Of a stretch of DNA of 64,000 bases, positions 30,153-43,158 are shown in pieces (the first letter of the stretch is position 1; every line of letters starts with the position of its first letter). The DNA is from Scenedesmus sp. ARA3 (Eukaryota > Chlorophyta > Chlorophyceae > Sphaeropleales > Scenedesmaceae). A program made the position numbers and the translations under genes. Under the pieces are notes generated by a model. It searched no databases. It worked only from the letters and a program-made list of their open reading frames with translations, and had not been told where the DNA came from. The DNA is taken from contig RWJK01000880.1 of assembly GCA_004335835.1 (NCBI GenBank), forward strand, positions 1-64,000, read 5' to 3'.

Positions 30153-33100
30153 TCAGGCTAGCGCCAAGCCACTGGTGTTCTCAAGGGCACATACAGCATC
30201 CCACTCACACCACTCTGTGCCCTCATCCACTGCCTCCTGCTCTGCAGCCATCACACCGGCTGCTGCTGCTGCTGATGTGCCAGGTGCCTGCAGCCTAGTC
30301 AACCCACCTGTCGCTGCCGCTGCCGCTGCTGCTGCGAGTACTGCCTCCGCTGCTGCAGCACGCTGTGCCTCCGCTGCTGCAGCTCGCTGTGCCTCCGCAG
30401 CTGCAGCACGCTGTGCCTCCTCCGCCACCATGCGTGCTGCCGCTGCTGCAGCAGCTGCCTGCTGCTGCTGCCGCCGACTAGCTTCCGCCGCTGCTGTAGC
30501 CTCCTCTGCTGCTGCTGCTGCCGCTGCTGCACTGCAGCTGAACAAGTCCCCCCAGCAGGTGTGGCGCATGATGCACTGCCGGCACAGCGCTGAAAGTGTC
30601 CCTGCTGCTGCTGCTGGCTGGGTCAGCTGCAGACCTAGCTGCTCTGCCAGGGTGGTAGCCCTGCTGCTGCTGCTGTCAGGATCATCACCATCTGCAGCAT
30701 TGTCAGCGGCTGGAGCTGGGGCTACTGCACTGTGGCACAAGGCACACCGCTGCTGCTGCTGCTGCTGCTGCTGCTGTGGCTGTTGGCCCTGAGCCGTCTG
30801 CGCTGCTGCTGCTGCTGCAACTTGCGGCACCTGCACAGGAGCGTCACCAGCACAATCATAGCAGTTGCACCGGCTGGCCATTGTAAGCCACAAAGTGCAA
30901 CAGACAGTATGCCGCAGACCCAACCTGCTGAGCTTGACAGCAACCACCAGCAGCCAGAAACAGCAACAGCACGTCAGCCGCATTCAACATGTCATCCCGA
31001 TGCCTCAAGATTGCAAGACTGTCACACAGCACTACCAACTTATTAGACCGCAGCACAATTTGTATTCACGTAACATGACGTTACAACATTGCCACACACC
31101 TTGGACAGCAGCAGTGGTGGGGCGTGCCCGGGGTCCTGCTGGCTCATGAGCTGCTGCAGGTCCCTGTTGAGCACCAGCGCCTTCTTGGCCCTGGTCACAG
31201 CCTGACAGCAGCAGCAGCAGCAGCAGCCGATCAAGGGGTGGTGGAAGCTGCAGGCCAGGGCACTCAACCTGCAGCTGAAGGCTAGCGCTGGTGCATGAGC
31301 CACCTTGCTGACCCAGTTCACATTGAACTTGCAAGGATGGTCTGGGCGCTGAAAAGCTGGCAAGCATGGCGGCATGCACAGCTGCTCACTTGCCCTGCAC
31401 TTGCCCGCCGGCAGGGTGACGATTCAGCTGAACCACAGCTCCTCGCTAGTAGCGAGCCACCAATCCTGCAAGCTGTGAACCCTGCACCACACGCACTACG
31501 CTGCAAGAGCAGTGCCTCCGCATCAAAGCACCACAAACAGCAGGCAGTGTCCATGTTCGTCGAAATACCACTCATGTAGGGAGATAACCTGCACCACATG
31601 CAGCTCACAGCAGCCACACCTAATCAAAGCTCACCACAAACAGCAGGCAGTACTCGTCTCTGTCCACATTTGGATCAACGCCAGCAGCAATACGCCTGAA
31701 GTCGTCAGCCAGCTGCACCCAGTCTTCTTCCTCGCCCTTGTACTTGTGGCAGGTGGAGAAGATGTAGTCGGCTTGGGACTTGTCCGCTACCTGCAGGTGC
31801 AAATACGTTTTGACGCATTTGATTGTATCAAGGCTTGCGTTGGCTGCATGCTGCCGGAGCACTGGACTGTGAATAAAGTGAGTGGCTGACAGAGCAACCG
31901 TCTGCATGCTCTGTCTCAGGTGGTGTGTCTTGCGCCATGCAACTGTCGCAACATCACACAGAATCCCACACCTGTTCACCACCAGCGCTGCACCTTGCCC
32001 CTGGCGTGCATAGCATCACATGAGGCACACAAGGCGTACGTTATGCCACCTAGACGGCCCAGGCTACATAACAACGACCAAGAACAGTTCAGCTTCCCAC
32101 GCGACTGCTCAACCTACTCCCCATGCACAACACGGTGCATGCAACACACCTTTGCGTCATGTATGGCAGCGACCACCTGCTCCACGCGCTCCTCCCCCAG
32201 CCACTGCGCCTTGTCACAGCATGGCATATGCAGTGCACCTTGGCCTCCGCGATGACGTGGAAACTCCCGAACTGAACCCTAACCCCTTCAACCCAACCGT
32301 AAACCTTGCACACAGCACGATACATGCAGCCCTCACCTTTGCCGCCCTGATCGCCGCAACAGCCTGCTCCACTCGCTCCTCGCCTAGCCGCTGCACCGTA
32401 TCAAATGCACCCTGCAGCTCGGCATCAAGCACGCCATCCTCCGAGGCCTTCGAAAGCTCCTGCCAGCTCTTGTAGAACACCTCGCAGTGTGCGTTGGCGC
32501 CGCTGTCCCGCAGCGCTTGCAGGTGCTGCTCCAGCGTGCCACGCCTGCGGGCAGGGCAGCAAGCAGCAGGCGCGGCGTGTGCAAAAGCATGCATGCTATG
32601 CACAGCTCATGATGTGTGTGGAGGAATGCAGATTCGGTGCAACAATGTTGCTGGGTTGGCAGTTGGTACCTGGGTGGCCGATACTGCCAGAGTGGCAGTG
32701 GGTGACTGGCCTTGCCTGCACCGTTGTTTGAACAATAATTTCAGCATGTATTGTGCTTATGGGAAGCGCATGCAACAGCACGCGCAGCCTCCTCACTTGA
32801 GCTTGCACATCTGCTCCACACGAGCCAGGAAGCCCCTGTTGCCATCCTCCCCAGGCTCTGCCGACAGATACACACGCGGCATGGCCCGGCCCTGCACTGC
32901 TGCTGCTGCTGGCGGCGGTGTCGCTGCGGCACCTGCCGCCGCTGCTGCTGTTGCTGGCGGTGGTGTCGCTGCTGCTGCTGCGCCGCTGTTTGAGGCCTGC
33001 TGCGGTTGAGGGCTGCGACCATTGACAGCGCTGCTGAGTGGTGTCTGGGCGGCAGCAGCTGTTGCTGTCCCTGTTGCTGCTGCTGCTGCTGCTGCTTGCG

Positions 33101-36100
33101 CCTCTGGGATGCCCAGTGCTGCAGCCGCCAGGCCCGCCAGAGCCTCAAACCAGGTGAAGTTATACCTACAGGGTTGAAGATGCAACCGGACGCGTGGTAT
33201 GTGATACGGTACACATTGAGCGCGCACGGGCAGGCAGGGCTGGAGTGGTGTAGACCACAGCATGCAATCAGCGGGCCCAACGGATATCGATGCAGCTGGC
33301 AAGACTGAACAGCATCAAAGTAGTTTGCAGCCCACCATGCGCTAATCTTTTGAGGTGGGACGCCCGCAACAGTGCATGGGACACGTGCCTTCGAAAGGCA
33401 AAAGGTTTCACGCAAACCAATGCATTGAACGCGGCACACTGTAGATTTACACCGCCTCAGGCTGACGGCCAGTCAACCATCTGGCAGTCATGCAGGTGGT
33501 GCAGCGACACACCAAGCTGTAGTAAACAACTGACCATACCTGACGAGCACACACACTGTCAGCCTGTGGCCAGTTGCTGGGTCCACTGGAGGCACCACCA
33601 GCTGTGCCAAGTTGCGCTGCTGCTGCTGCTGCGCTGCTGCTGCTGTGCCCGGCGCTGCGAGGTTGGGCAAACTGGGCAGCTGGATGACGTCTAAGCGCGG
33701 AGGTAGAGACTGCTCATTAGTTGCAGTCCCAGGCAGCGGCATGCGCCGAAATTCAGCTGTCGCTGCTGCTGCTGCTGCTGGGCCTTGCTGGCCGTCTGCA
33801 GCAGATGGTGGTGGACCGTACACTGCACACGAAGTGCGGCTGCCAGGGGAGAAGGCAGCCTGCCTCTCACCCATCAGAAAGCATAGCCTGGGAGCAGTGA
33901 CACAAACAGCGCAGTGGTGCAGGCAGCATCGGAGTCTGTCCCATGCATTGCAGGCAGCTGGTAAAGCACAGCTTACTACCCAGGCACAGGCTGAGCAACA
34001 CTGACGCGATTAACAACGCCAAGATTAACGTGAATTGCACCGAATGTGCAGAACACTGCTAGCGTGCTGAGCTTGCCGCACCTGTTGGCCACTAGCGTGA
34101 CTGGCTGCGCCAGCCTGAACGAGCGCATGATGCGCAGCTGCTGCAGCGGCATGCCGGCTTGTGCTGCTGCTTCTGCGGCCTGCTTCAGCGCGTCATTGCA
34201 GTTGTTGAAGCTGTAGATGTGCTGGTAGCTGTCGCCTACGTACACCTTGGTGCAGCGCTGCGACATGATCAGCTGCCAGCGCGAGCGGCAGAGTCAGAAT
34301 AAAAACCCCTGTCTCAGCAGGTGCAGGAAGCCTGGCTAGGCTTGGACGTTGGGCGATGGTTAGACAAACTCCAATGCAGCAAGCGATACATGACAACGAG
34401 GCGCATTGGGGGCGTTTCCAACTACAACTACACACAGCAGGTGGCTTGGCTGTCGATGCCAGCAAGTCTTGCACCATGCGCTGCACCCATAATACGCACA
34501 GGCACAGCACATGCTGCAGGATGTCTGCAAAGGATGCTGTCCACGCACTGTCAGTCAAGCGCAGGGGCAGCGCGGGCCGACCGGCTAGCTGCATCAGTGG
34601 CGTTGGGTGCTGCAGGCTCACCTGCTGCATGCAGTCATTGTAATCCTGCGCTTCATCCACCACAATGAGACTCCAGGGCTGTAGTTTCATACCGTGCAGC
34701 AGCTGACGGCCAGTCCTCACCACCTCCATCACAAACATCTGATAGGAAGCACAACAGCAGCATCAAGGAACAGCGGCTGTGGCATTTAGATGCAACAGGT
34801 GTATCAATACGCTCAGGCCTTGCAACGCAATGTGTTTACATCAAGGTACAACATGCGCTGTAATGTGCTTCCACAGCAAGATGAACAGCACCGTTCAAGC
34901 AGAGGTACGAGGAGGATGTTCAGCCACTAGTCGATTCATGAATATTGCATACAGCACATATCAAGCCAAATGAACAGAGCACATGGCACATTGACAGAGA
35001 GTTTGCAGTAGGTTGCTGGAAGCATGTTGGGCACACGGGGTAGCACAGGACCAGAAGGCCACGCTCACGAAGCAGCAGATGCATCAATCAGCTTTCATAC
35101 ACTGCTTGCCCACATTGCCATGCTGAAGTGAGGATTGCTGGCAACAGCAGCAGCATACCTTGAAGTACGCGTGGTGTGGCACTGGCAGCGTCTCCCCTTC
35201 TTTGCAGCCTGAAGCGTTGCGGCGCACTGCCAGCTGCCTGTCTCCTGTGTAGCCTGACGCGTTCTGGCGCACTGCCAGCTGCCTGTCTCCTGTGTCGCGT
35301 TGCCCTGATGCAACATGCATCATCATGTCCCAAACCTGCTGTGCGATCTCTACATACGGCGGCACAGCCTCGTCCCTGCAGCAACATACAGATGCAGTTG
35401 CACGTGTCCAGGGCAACTCGGAACATTGCAGGGGCATTTATCTTTCAGCTTGCATGCATTGACAAGCTTTGAGCAGCACACCACATCAGCAGAGCACTGA
35501 CAGTGCGGAGAGGCCTGCCAGCAAAGCGCATCATGCCCAGGAGCAGCTGCAGTGTGATTGTGCGGCTCACCCTGACTTGCCGACACGCGGGAACTTGTCA
35601 TTCTTCTGCCTGGCCAACCGCACATGCTCTGGCTGCACTTGGCTATCTGCACTGGTCATGAAGATGTTGAGCACATCAGCTGTATCAACAGCATGCTGCA
35701 GCGAAGGCCCGCTGTTGCGGTTGACCCTCAGGCGCGCCCTGAAGTAGCGCGTGTCCCGCAGTGCACGCCACAGCGGGCGGTAGCCTTTGGCGCTGAAGCT
35801 GCTTTGCGGCACAAAGAAGTCCAAAGACGCAAATAGTAGTAATAACTACGTCATCATGTCATCATGTCGCCAGAAAGGGAATGGCTGCTGCAGCATATCA
35901 TATGTGGTAGCCAATTCAGCTGCTTCTGGTCGAAACAGAGCAGGAATGTTAGTCTGCACTGCCGGGCTGCAAAGCCTTTCAAACACAAGCAGGTCGTTGA
36001 ATCAGCCGAAGCGTGATGCAGCGGCTGCTGCCAGCCGCAAGAGTGCTCACTCTTTTATCTGACAGCCGCGCTTCTGTACCATCGTCATCACTTCGTGGGC

Positions 36101-39100
36101 CAGCGAGTGCGCAGTTCTGCACATGCATGCGGATGTGCAGCACAGACAGCATGACTGCATCACATACATGATGTTGATAGAACAGCGGCAGTTGTGCAGG
36201 CGCAAACATGCTGTGTAGTTTGTTGCAAGCACATCAAACCTACAGGTTGCAAGTCATCTGCAACTGTGGCACACCGGCACTCAACGACACCCGATTCACA
36301 CCTCCGGCCACCCTGCAGCTGGTGAACATGGCAAACCAATTTCACGTCCAGGCAAGCGCCTACCTGCAGGCTACGCGCTTCTTCAAACCGTCCGGCAGGT
36401 CGGCCTTCTTGCCAAACCACTCTCCGGCACCATCCGGGCCTCTCACCACGTGTGCGTTGTAAGCCGTGTACAGGATGAGGCTGCTGCTGTCTGCGCTCAG
36501 CGCCTGCGTGATCAGCTTCTTCATCAGGGTGGTCTTGCCGGCACCTGCACATGCGCTGACGCTGCGCATGGCGGCAGCACAGGCAGCAGGCACGCAGCAT
36601 ATGCAGAGATCAGATATTAATATCAATTGCGTCATTGTAATGCTCGTTGGTGCGCTGCAGGGACACGTGATGGAGTCAGCTGAGCCATCTGTCAAACGCA
36701 CAGCAGCGTAGCACTTGCAGCCTGCACAGTCGCATGAAAGCATGCGTGATGCAGTTGGCATATTGGTGATGCTGCTGATTTTTCCGTGTTGGCCACTCTT
36801 GAGCTGATGCGTCGGTGCCACAGACACACTTTCTACTTCTGTTTTTTACTCACATGGCCACTTTGTTGCTGGTGAGCTGGCCAACTGGCCCCCTGGAAGG
36901 CTGCAGGATGCTGTCTAGCACTGCCCGCTGTTGAGCAGAGACACAGCACAGCAGCAGCAAACACAGCAGCAAACACAGCGCAGTGTTGGCCAGGAGCTGT
37001 GCAGTCTGCAACACAGTCTGTTCTTCAGGTGCTGCTGCACGAGATGCGGCGGATGGCCCAAAGCAGCTGTGTGCACATTGGATACTGGATGATATACCGT
37101 CTGCACACAACTTGTGCAAGATCAGCGCCATGCACTGCCGAACAACAAAGTGTGTGCAAGCTCAGCAAAGCACGCATGTGAATGAGCATACACGTATGTG
37201 TATATACATGTAATATATACACCGTGCTTGCGCTGCAGATCCAAGCATCAACATGTGACCTCATTTTAGATACAGTCTCTCTGCACTGCTTTTGCAGTCC
37301 CCGCACCTGCTCAGACGTCATGCGGCTGTGAGCAGGCAGGCCGTAGCGGTCTCTGCCGCTGCGGCTCGGCACAGCGTCATCCGCTGCCCCATCTGCCCAG
37401 CCCTGCTGCTGCAGGAAGTCTGAGGCAGCTGCATCCTGCTGCGCCTCAAACATCATCAGCTCCTGGGGGCATGGAACACAGTGCAGCAACCAAACGATCA
37501 CAATGAGCCAGGCAGGCTGCAGCAACACGGGCAGTGATGACACCGCCGCACACACCACCCAACAAGTTGCTGTCAACCGCAGCCCACAAACGACAAGAGC
37601 GTGCTTGCTTCACAGTGCCCCTTCGGCAGGCACAAAGCAACAGGTCGAAAGAAAGCTGAAATTGTGAATTGCAGTTGTTTGCTCACCAGGCAGACAATGT
37701 CATGCAGCTCTGCCAAGGCTGCCCAGCTGTCCTGCAGCCCCTGCAGCCGGACAGCAGGCAGCGGCATGCAGCGCAGCAGCAGCAGCATGGCTGCTATGAA
37801 CTCGCGCATGCGGTGGCGGAAAAATGCACACCAAGCAGGATGACACTGCGGCGCTGCCTGGCTGCTGCTGCTGCCATCTGCTGCTCCTGCTGTCAGCTGT
37901 GCACTTGCAGCTGCTGCTGCCACTGCCTCCTGCACCTGGGCGCTGTCTGGCCGGCACAGCTCCAGCAAGGCCTGCACAAACAGCCGCATGTTGCTGCCTG
38001 CTGCGCTTGCTGCCTGCTGCCCTGCAGCTGCTGCTGCTGCAGCGCCCTGTGGTGCTGCCATGTCTGCTTCCTCTGCTGCCACTGCTGTGGTTGCTGACAT
38101 GAGCAGCCCGATCAGCAGGCATCCCCAACAGTTGCCAGCAGCAGGGCTGCGTTCCAACAGGGCCCTGCAGGCAGAAGCAGCGGCAGCAGCATGTAAGGCA
38201 AGGCATTGTCACTTGGCACGCGCTAGGCCACATCCTTTTAGCAGTATGCTGTGTGTTCGCACAAGGCCCCCTTGCTGCTGCACGATGCAATGCGCACATG
38301 CTGCAAGGGCAGCTCACCCAGTGATGCTTGTGACAAAAGGCAGCCTGCTCAACAGCTGTTATGTTGCTGCTGTATGGTGCAGTGTGCACACCAATCCTGC
38401 AAGTGCGGCTTGCAGCTCACCCAGTGATGCTGTCCACTAGTTGAGCTTGTGGCTCCCCCAGGTGCTGCTTCAGCAGCTGCAGCCCCAGCTGCCGCCCAGT
38501 GACAGGGCGGGGGCATGGCCACATGCTGCTGCTGCCGCTGCTACTACTGCTGCTACTGCTGCTGCTCTGGGGGCCAAAGTCCCCAAAGAATGTGCCAAAC
38601 AGTGCAGCTGCAGTTAGGGTGTGCGGCACTGGGCGCCGCGCCTCTTGCTGCTGCAGCTGCGCCGCTGACTGCACGCCAGCCTGCTGGCCCATTTGCTGCT
38701 GCTGCTGCTGCTGCTGTTGGTTTGACGCTGCTGCAGCTGGTACGGAGAAGGCTGGTTTGAAGAGTGGCATGTCGCGCAGCAGGATCTGTGCACTAGGCGC
38801 CCTGCTGATGCGCTCAGCCCTGGCCCAGAAGTGCAGGCCCAGGCTGGCATCATGAGGCACTGCAGCCTGCAGGACAAACAGGCAGGCAATACGCTGCTTG
38901 TATAACGCATGTTTTAGTTTGCAGGAGACGTGCTGTGCTGTGGTGGTTGCCCTGCTGTGATGCACCCCACTTGTCAGCCAGCAGCCGGGCACAGAGAATC
39001 GCATTGCAGGTGAGCTGGACGGCATATGCAGTGCATGTGACGATGGCGGTTCTGGTATCTGCTCGGGGCCTTGCAGGAAAGTTGCTCACCTGGGCAAGAG

Positions 39101-39440
39101 TTTGCTTGCACCACACACGAGAAGGCTGCACACCTTGCTGGCCTAACAGGCGGCCTAGGAGGTGCAGCAAGCTCCTGCATTGACAGCAATCTATATGCAG
39201 TTATCATCTCACATGTTGTGGTGTGCAGTGGGTTGACAGCATGGTGCATCAGACTGTAAGAGGAAGAGGAGGATGCATTGCAGTGTGCCTGGGTGAAGCT
39301 GACGTTAGTCGCACTTGCCTGTTTGCTTGGGCTACTGCTACCAGCTTAGAGACATCAGCGTCGCTCAACCGCAGCAGGATATATTCCTGTACTTCTTCAG
39401 GCAACTGGAGGAAGGGGAAGACGAGCTGGCCGCGCTGCAT
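30153..39440 (-). CDS. FBH1-like F-box DNA helicase (UvrD/SF1 family)
   Basis: Likely 3'-5' DNA helicase that acts as an SCF substrate receptor and restrains recombination at stalled forks, as FBH1 does in other eukaryotes. The F-box is at the start (39440-39318: QLPEEVQEYILLRLSDADVS). Gln/Ser-rich exons follow (about 38870-38420 and 38157-37690). The helicase core begins near 37320 (MTSEQVRGLQ), then Walker A AGAGKTTLMKKL (about 36545), RTAHSLAHEVM (36115), VPHHAYFK (35165), Walker B LIVVDEAQD (about 34670-34645), KVYVGDSYQHIYSFNN (about 34240), RSFRLAQPV (34110), STCHKYKGEEED (31760) and VTRAKKAL (31205). The last exon has a Cys-rich segment (CNCYDC, CALCH, CRQC) as in the FBH1 C-terminus, then a long Ala-rich helix. 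About 19 exons are needed; exact borders are only approximate and not all phases were tested. Confidence 0.83.
32140..32405 (-). repeat. Duplicated exon end coding LGEERVEQ(A/V)VAAI plus donor
   Basis: The helicase exon end at about 32332-32400 has a copy at about 32147-32212, downstream in gene direction, keeping most of the protein sequence and a CTTTGCG/CTTTGCC donor side. Confidence 0.75.
35204..35302 (-). repeat. In-frame tandem repeat inside a helicase exon
   Basis: A 42-base unit coding TGDRQLAVR(Q/R)NASG(Y/C) is present twice in a row in the exon that ends with PVPHHAYFK. Unlike the other duplications, this one is inside the coding exon and keeps the frame. Confidence 0.85.
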
Positions 39441-39751
39441 GCTGTCTGCTGTGCTGGACCGACAGCAGAAGTACACCTGAGCACCAATCGAACGCGGTGC
39501 CTGGGAGTAATTCAACCTGAACGCATAAAGGTTACTTTGGGAGCCTGGGCCACAAGCAGGGCGTTGGTCCGTGGAGCTGATCAGCTGCGTTTGAACTGGG
39601 ATACATTCAAACTGCCGAATACTTGCATGTCGAGGGTCATCGGCTGCAGAAACAAACACCTGTACACGAAGCTGGACCACAGGTGGGCGGTAGCACTGCC
39701 GGGGACACAAGAACTCGACAAGGGTTCGGCTGTTGATGTTTTGTGTGAGGC
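39441..39751. promoter_or_regulatory. Divergent promoter region, FBH1-like / RBR E3
   Basis: Some 310 bases separate the two start codons used here. Both genes may share control elements. The RBR start is uncertain, so the true gap may be larger. Confidence 0.4.
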
Positions 39752-41812
39752 TTGGCAACACAATGTGCGTCAGGACAACAGTCAGTACACTATCAAACTT
39801 GTCTTTCCAGCATCAAGCTTTATCAATTTTGGCAAGAGGCGACCGGGCGGTTGTGTTTGAGCTGGCAGACACAGCATGGCTGTACCACTTCGACAGAATT
39901 TCGTGGACCTTACGTCAGCCAAGACGAGGACTCAGATGTTGAATCCAACTTTCATAATGTCCAGGGCCCAGGTCCTGCCCAGGACGAGGCAGTGACAGCA
40001 GCAGCTGACCAGGCAGCAGCAGATGCTTTGGACCTGACAAGCAGCCAAGAAGAGCAGCAAGCCCCAGCACAAGCACAAGCAGCTGCTGTTCACGTGGTTG
40101 ACCTAGTTGACGAGTCACCCAGCAGCGAACCTGCTGCAAACCCTGCAGCAGGAGCAGCAGCAGCAGCAGCAGCAGCAGCTGCTGCTGCTGAAGAGCCAGC
40201 AGTGTGCCCCATCTGCTTTGACAACATAGATGCAGCATGCCTGATAGGCAGATACGGCAACCGCAGCTGCAGCCACAGCATCAGGCATCGTCCTGCAAGC
40301 CATGCAGGCCCATCTGCTGGCCCCCAGGTTGACCCAGCAGGCTGCATCATGCTGTCCTGCAAGCATGCGCTGCACTGCACCTGCCTGGTGCCTTACCTGC
40401 TGTCTGACTCCTCGTTTGACCAGCAGCGCCTGCAGTACACCTGCCCTCAGTGCAAAGCAGAGCAGCCAGCACAGCAGCAGCAGCGCCAGCTGCAGCAACA
40501 GCCACACCAACAGCAGCAGGACCACCAGCCACCAGGCTACCCGCAGCAGCAGCAGCAGCGGCTAGGTGCTGTGACCCTGGAAGATCTCAGGCAGCTAGTG
40601 GCAGCAGGCCACCTAACAGACGAAGAGGAAGCCAGCTTAGCGCGGCAGCTGGTGCGCTGCGCAGCAGGAGCCACCAGCACCTATAGCTGCATCGGCTGCA
40701 ATGCGCTGCTCACGCTCGAGGTGCAGCCACAGCAGGACAGCAACCCGCGCGCAAACACAGTGACCTGCCCCATCTGCGTAACTCTGCAGTGCTGCAGCTG
40801 CGGCGTGGCGTGGAGTGATGAACATGAGGGTGTGACATGTGCGGCGTTCAGGGCAGCAGCAGCACCACCAGATCCAGAGAGCCAGAAGCTGCTGGCTGCT
40901 GCGCTGCCGTGCCCTGGGGGCGGCTGCCAGCAGGGCCTGCTTAAGGTGGACGGCTGCAACAAGATAATTTGCAGCCAGTGGTGAGACAATTGGTTTGCTG
41001 TTGTTGACAGCTATGAAGCTGCAAAGAGTATTGCGATGTGGCGCAAAGATGATGATGGTGAACGGCAACGGGCAGCACTGCCTGTTAGTGGTGTTGTATG
41101 TTGGCGTTACATAGACATGTGGTAGCAACATGAACCAGAGCTTGGGGTTGGTGTTAAGTGCTGCCTCAGTGCCTGGCAGTGCCTGGCTATTGCAGGGGTC
41201 ACCACGCCTTTTACATGTGTTGTGTAGAGATGAGTACAGCACATGGGCTGTAGGGTGCCCTGTTGTCAAGCCGCTCTCTGTCAACAGGCAGCCTCTGGCA
41301 CAAGTGTTAGTTATCTGGCTGTGCCTTTGCTGCTGTAAATCCGCTGAGCTGTGCCCCTACTGTATCTCCCGTGCTCTGTGTGCAGTAAGAAGTTTGCCTG
41401 CTGGCACTGCGGCCAGAGCATCACAGGCTATGACCACTACCAGAAGCGCGACACAGCATGCTACGGCAAGCTGCATTCCTCGGACCAGCCAGTGTGGCTG
41501 CCACCAGAGGCAGCGCAGCAGCAGCGGGATCTGCAGGATGCAGCGCGCACGCAGCAAGAAAGGGAGTATGCGCAACACATGCAGCAAGCGGAGGAGCGCC
41601 GGCGAGAACGGCAGCAGGAGATGCAGCAGATGCGGCAGCAGGCGGAGCAGCGGCGGCAGCAGCAGCGGGAAGCAGCGCGCCGGCAGCGAGAGCAGGAACG
41701 CGAACAGAAGCGGCAGCAGGCACAGCAGCTGGCACAGCAGCGGGCGCAGCAGCGGGAACAGAGGCGGCAGCAGCAGCAGCAGGGTGGGACGCCGAAAAGG
41801 CGAAGGGTGTAA
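39752..41812 (+). CDS. RBR-type (RING1-IBR-RING2) E3 ubiquitin ligase
   Basis: Transfers ubiquitin from an E2 through a RING2 cysteine intermediate. Two exons, 39752-40980 and 41386-41812, join so that CSQ is followed by CKKFACWHC, giving 551 residues. RING1 starts near residue 151 (CPICFDNID) and closes with YTCPQCKAE, with an unusual Ser/His/Pro insertion. An IBR-like cysteine cluster follows (TYSCIGCNALL, TVTCPICVTLQCCSCGVAW). RING2 reads CPGGGCQQGLLKVDGCNKII; the Cys in DGCNK aligns with the catalytic Cys of parkin and HHARI. The tail is a long Gln/Arg/Glu coiled coil ending in a nuclear-signal-like PKRRRV. The stop overlaps a TGTAA, the usual chlorophyte poly(A) signal. The first about 60 residues are doubtful and an upstream exon may replace them. 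Confidence 0.85.
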
Positions 41813-43158
41813 GCGCTGCAAGGAAAGGACTGCGCAGCTTGCAACTCGCAAGATGTTTGACGCATCCAAGCAGTGCATGTGCATATGTATAACGTAATGT
41901 ATGTGGTCTTTTGTAGCATCTTTTGTAGCATCTAATGTATATGTTCTTTTGTAGTATCAACTGTGCTTCCATTGTATGGTCTGCTGCAGCAGCAGCTGTT
42001 GCCGAACCAATGCGGTTCCGCAGCACTCCTGCAGTATATGTAGCATACTACGCCAGCAGCAAGTTGCTTGCACACCACCCACACATGCAATGCTTGAAGG
42101 TGCGCAGCTTTGCGTTTTTCGTGCTAGACTGTCCATCTTTACATGCATGGCAGCAACTGCTTCCACATTTCACAACTACATACGGCACTTAGTGGGCTGT
42201 GTGATGCTGAGTTGTGGTGCTGCTGGAACAGCTTGGGTCACAAGCAGTGGCCGCCAGGGTTACCTCTTGGGTGGTGCTTCACCCTTTCAATGGTGTGTTA
42301 GGTGGCAGATCTGCATGATGAATGCAGTGGTGCATTGGCACGTGATCAGCACGTGATGCTTGCGTCATCTCAGATGTGCCGGCGGCACAGCCTTTTGTTG
42401 TTGGTGGCGCACACTCTCGGGTGGGCGCATCGCATCAGATGAGGTGTCCAGTCATAGTAGGCATGCAGCAAATGTGAGAATGCGCTGCACATCCCGTCAA
42501 GACCGTAGACACGCAATGCATTTGACTGGTTGACATGGGTGCTACTAAATGGCATGTTGAGTCAGCAGCAAGGTCTGCATGCACTGCATGGCATGCTGTA
42601 GCAGTACCATGGCAGCGTTTGCAGAGCTCGAGTGTCCTCATAATCCTCAAGGCACGGCACTACACATATGGTATCAGCAGTTACTGGCGAAACAGCTGGG
42701 CATGCCATGTGCTGTCTGTCCTGGGCTGGGTGGCTGCATGCTGCTGCCGTTGCACCCAAGCACCTTTTCCAAGGACCCCAAACAGCGTATGCTATTATTT
42801 AATATGCGACTGCACGGCAGGATCTGGATGATCTAGCTCTTGTGCACGAGTTGGGAATTCAAGTGCCAGTGATGGTTTGACTTGCAGCAGTCCGCCCTAC
42901 TCGCAGCTTTGACTTGTACCAGCCTCTCGCACAATTAATGCACGCTACGAGTATTGTTTTGCTGCAAGAAATGGGCCAATGGCCGTGTTGAGAGCAAGAT
43001 CTCCGGGGCGTAACATTGTGACACCCTCGCCATCACAGGCAGCCCGGACGCTGCGATATTGGCCCCGCTGGCTCTGCAACAAGCTGTGCGTGAGCTTGTA
43101 CGGTGCTTTAAACTCTACAGTCCGTGTACCAAGCTTGCCTCCCGCCACACACATCAAG
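41813..43158. other. Intergenic stretch upstream of the PsaG gene
   Basis: It contains short direct repeats of CTTTTGTAGCATC-like units at about 41908-41957 and a doubled CACGTGAT (42340-42356), a G-box-type core found in light-regulated plant promoters. No coding exon is evident. A regulatory role is inference. Confidence 0.4.

Noticed and set aside
30034..30792. Plus-strand 252-codon Ala/Ser/Cys-rich frame
   Set aside because: It is the complement of the last helicase exon, which has the Cys-rich motifs and a continuous reading frame.
41357..42026. Minus-strand frames of 150-200 codons opposite the RBR coiled-coil exon
   Set aside because: The plus strand codes RING2 and the Gln/Arg coiled coil; the opposite frames are Leu/Pro/Cys-rich translations of the same repeats.
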